Shown: positions 5,735 through 6,858 of the stretch, piece by piece
How the letters are laid out: every line of letters starts with the position of its first letter
Position numbering within the stretch: position 1 is the first letter of the stretch
Assembly (NCBI GenBank): GCA_016218005.1
Contig: JACRFF010000322.1
Coordinates: 1 to 6,858 of the forward strand
Direction: 5' to 3'
Length of the DNA stretch: 6,858 nt
Source: Ignavibacteriales bacterium
GTDB taxonomy: Bacteria > Bacteroidota > Ignavibacteria > UBA10030
The notes under the pieces: generated by a model
What the model was told of the DNA's origin: nothing
What the model saw: only the letters and a program-made list of their open reading frames with translations
The model's database searches: none
Position numbers and translations under genes: made by a program

Positions 5735-6282
5735 AACGTGCGGTGGGTGATAGCTTCCTTTTGACCAAATTGGATTTCGTAGTTAACTGGTGCCGGAAAA
5801 ACTCTCTCTTTCCCATGCCGATGGGAATTTCGTGCTGCGCCATTGAAATGATGGCGTTTGCCGGTCCTCGTTTTGACGTCGCTCGCTTTGGGTCCGAAGC
5901 GATGCGATTTTCGCCGCGCCAATCTGATTTGATGATCGTTGCCGGCACGACCACATACAAGATGGCGAAAGTCGTGCGGAAGATCTACGACCAAATGCCC
6001 GAGCCGAAATGGGTCATTGCCATGGGGGCGTGCACCTCTTCCGGCGGAATCTATCGGACGTATTCCGTTGTGCAGGGCATCGACCAATTCCTTCCCGTGG
6101 ATGTGTATGTGGCCGGTTGTCCGCCGCGTCCTGATAATCTTATTCACGCGCTGATGAAAGTTCAGGAAAAAGTGCAGCGAGGTGAAAGCCGCGGAATGTC
6201 TCCTGCCTACGTCGGTGATTTTCATACCCTCAATTCCCACACGAGCGCCGCTGAGCAAAAAGTGGTGCTTCCCAGCAATTAG
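5725..6282 (+). CDS. nuoB: NADH-quinone oxidoreductase subunit B
   Basis: NuoB (PSST-type) carries iron-sulfur cluster N2, the last electron carrier before quinone in complex I. In the 185 residues the four cluster ligands are visible: Cys37 and Cys38 (SCCAIEMM), Cys103 (MGACTSSGG) and Cys132 (AGCPPRPD). The usual basic patch [14 protein letters not shown] (61-74) is also present. The frame is open further upstream inside nuoA, but the start is taken at the ATG at 5725. It begins MGLERAVG and has a good SD (AGGAG, 5713-5717) seven bases before it. The start overlaps the nuoA end by 10 bases. The C-terminal tail past about residue 155 is Ser/Pro/His-containing and variable, as is normal for the family. 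Confidence 0.97.
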   Translation: MGLERAVGDSFLLTKLDFVVNWCRKNSLFPMPMGISCCAIEMMAFAGPRFDVARFGSEAMRFSPRQSDLMIVAGTTTYKMAKVVRKIYDQMPEPKWVIAMGACTSSGGIYRTYSVVQGIDQFLPVDVYVAGCPPRPDNLIHALMKVQEKVQRGESRGMSPAYVGDFHTLNSHTSAAEQKVVLPSN

Positions 6283-6283
6283 C

Positions 6284-6775
6284 ATGACGCCGCACAACCA
6301 ACACGTGCTTGACAACGTCAAGACAAAGTTCGGGAATACCATCCTCGACGCACATGAATTCCGCGACGAACTTACGATTGTTGTTCCCAAAGAAAAGATT
6401 GTGGCGGTCTGCGATTTTCTGAAGAACGAACAAGGCCTTCAATTTGACCTTCTGATTGACGTATGTGGGATTGACATGGCTTCGCCGGGAAATAGGTTTG
6501 GCGTCGTGTACAATCTTTACTCGCTGAAGAGCAAGCAACGGATTCGTCTCAAGACTTTTACCGAAGAAGAGAATCCATCGGTGCCGACTGTAACCTCAGT
6601 ATGGGCAACGGCGAATTGGCACGAACGAGAGGCGTATGATATGTTCGGCATCAATTTCGATGGCCATCCCGACCTGCGCCGCATGTATATGCCGGAAGAA
6701 TTTGAGTATTACCCGTTGCGCAAAGATTTCCCGCTGATGGGTATTCCCGGTTCGATGCCTCTGCCGAAGAAATAA
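6284..6775 (+). CDS. nuoC: NADH-quinone oxidoreductase subunit C
   Basis: NuoC (30-kDa/NDUFS3-type) is a peripheral-arm subunit of complex I that packs against NuoD near the quinone site. The 163 residues include LLIDVCGID (56-64), a central beta-rich fold, and the family signature WHEREAYDMFGINFDGHPDL (112-131) followed by RRMYMP and YPLRKDFP (143-150). It ends shortly after, so this is a stand-alone NuoC and not a NuoCD fusion. The frame extends upstream into nuoB, but ATG at 6284 (MTPHNQHVLD), one base after the nuoB stop, gives the normal length. There is no strong SD, so coupling to nuoB translation is likely. The stop overlaps the nuoD start (TAATG). Confidence 0.96.
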   Translation: MTPHNQHVLDNVKTKFGNTILDAHEFRDELTIVVPKEKIVAVCDFLKNEQGLQFDLLIDVCGIDMASPGNRFGVVYNLYSLKSKQRIRLKTFTEEENPSVPTVTSVWATANWHEREAYDMFGINFDGHPDLRRMYMPEEFEYYPLRKDFPLMGIPGSMPLPKK

Positions 6776-6858
6776 TGGAAACCAAGACCGAAGACATCAC
6801 CCGCCGCACCCAAATTCTCCAAGCGCTCGAAGATCAAAACACCAGCGTTGAGTTTGAC
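6775..6858 (+). CDS. nuoD: NADH-quinone oxidoreductase subunit D, 5' part
   Basis: Only the first 28 codons are present, beginning METKTEDITRRTQILQALED and running off the window. This stretch lacks the diagnostic NuoD blocks (such as the GPQHP motif), which come later in the protein. The assignment therefore rests on position directly after nuoC, the TAATG overlap typical of nuo operons, and an ATG in an open frame to the window end. NuoD forms, with NuoB, the quinone-binding pocket of complex I. Confidence 0.75.
   Translation, partial: METKTEDITRRTQILQALEDQNTSVEFD

Noticed and set aside
5731..6390. Minus-strand open frame of 219 codons across nuoB/nuoC
   Set aside because: Antisense to NuoB with all four cluster cysteines intact; a shadow frame.

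Overview
The window reads as bacterial chromosome of roughly 50% GC (estimated by eye), interrupted by an AT-rich accessory insert. Gene content and protein style suggest the Bacteroidota/Chlorobiota/Ignavibacteriota side of the tree. The pointers are a LytR_C protein next to rsfS, an ArgRS whose HIGH motif reads SVGH, a small exported protein of a type I associate with Ignavibacteria, and nuoA-B-C-D as separate genes. That placement is inference. Several genes have clear Shine-Dalgarno (SD) sequences, and two sigma70-like promoters are visible, upstream of the genes at 960 and 5378.

Left part (1-4186, all + strand): an EamA-type drug/metabolite transporter (3-878); a small secreted, probably envelope-associated protein of unknown function (960-1472) with its own promoter and strong ribosome binding site, closed by a rho-independent terminator (1503-1556); then a tight three-gene run made of a membrane-anchored LytR_C protein (1573-2085), the ribosome silencing factor rsfS (2095-2532, TTG start preferred) and argS (2534-4186).

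Middle part (about 4240-5350): an AT-rich island whose recognisable genes are both on the minus strand and both broken. The first is a NYN/PIN-like RNase-type gene (4246-4871) split by a one-base deletion, with an Asp-to-Ala change in a motif that is acidic in its relatives. The second is the C-terminal remnant of an IS1-like transposase (5017 to about 5345) with two nonsense changes and one frameshift. Just upstream of the NYN gene, on its coding strand, lie two consecutive RNA hairpins. The second is a 10-bp stem with a UACG loop and a U7 tract, a convincing intrinsic terminator that ends about 10 nt before the NYN start codon. At the left border a strong SD sequence with ATG (4229-4242) leads nowhere.

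Right part (5378-6858, + strand): the start of a respiratory complex I operon, nuoA, nuoB, nuoC and the first 28 codons of nuoD, with overlapping or nearly touching ends. A TTGACT-N17-TAAAAT promoter lies within or at the edge of the transposase remnant, followed by a perfect 7-bp inverted repeat just ahead of nuoA. The simplest history is that mobile DNA entered between argS and the nuo operon (or at the original nuoA start), decayed, and left the nuo operon with a promoter and start context from the insert junction.
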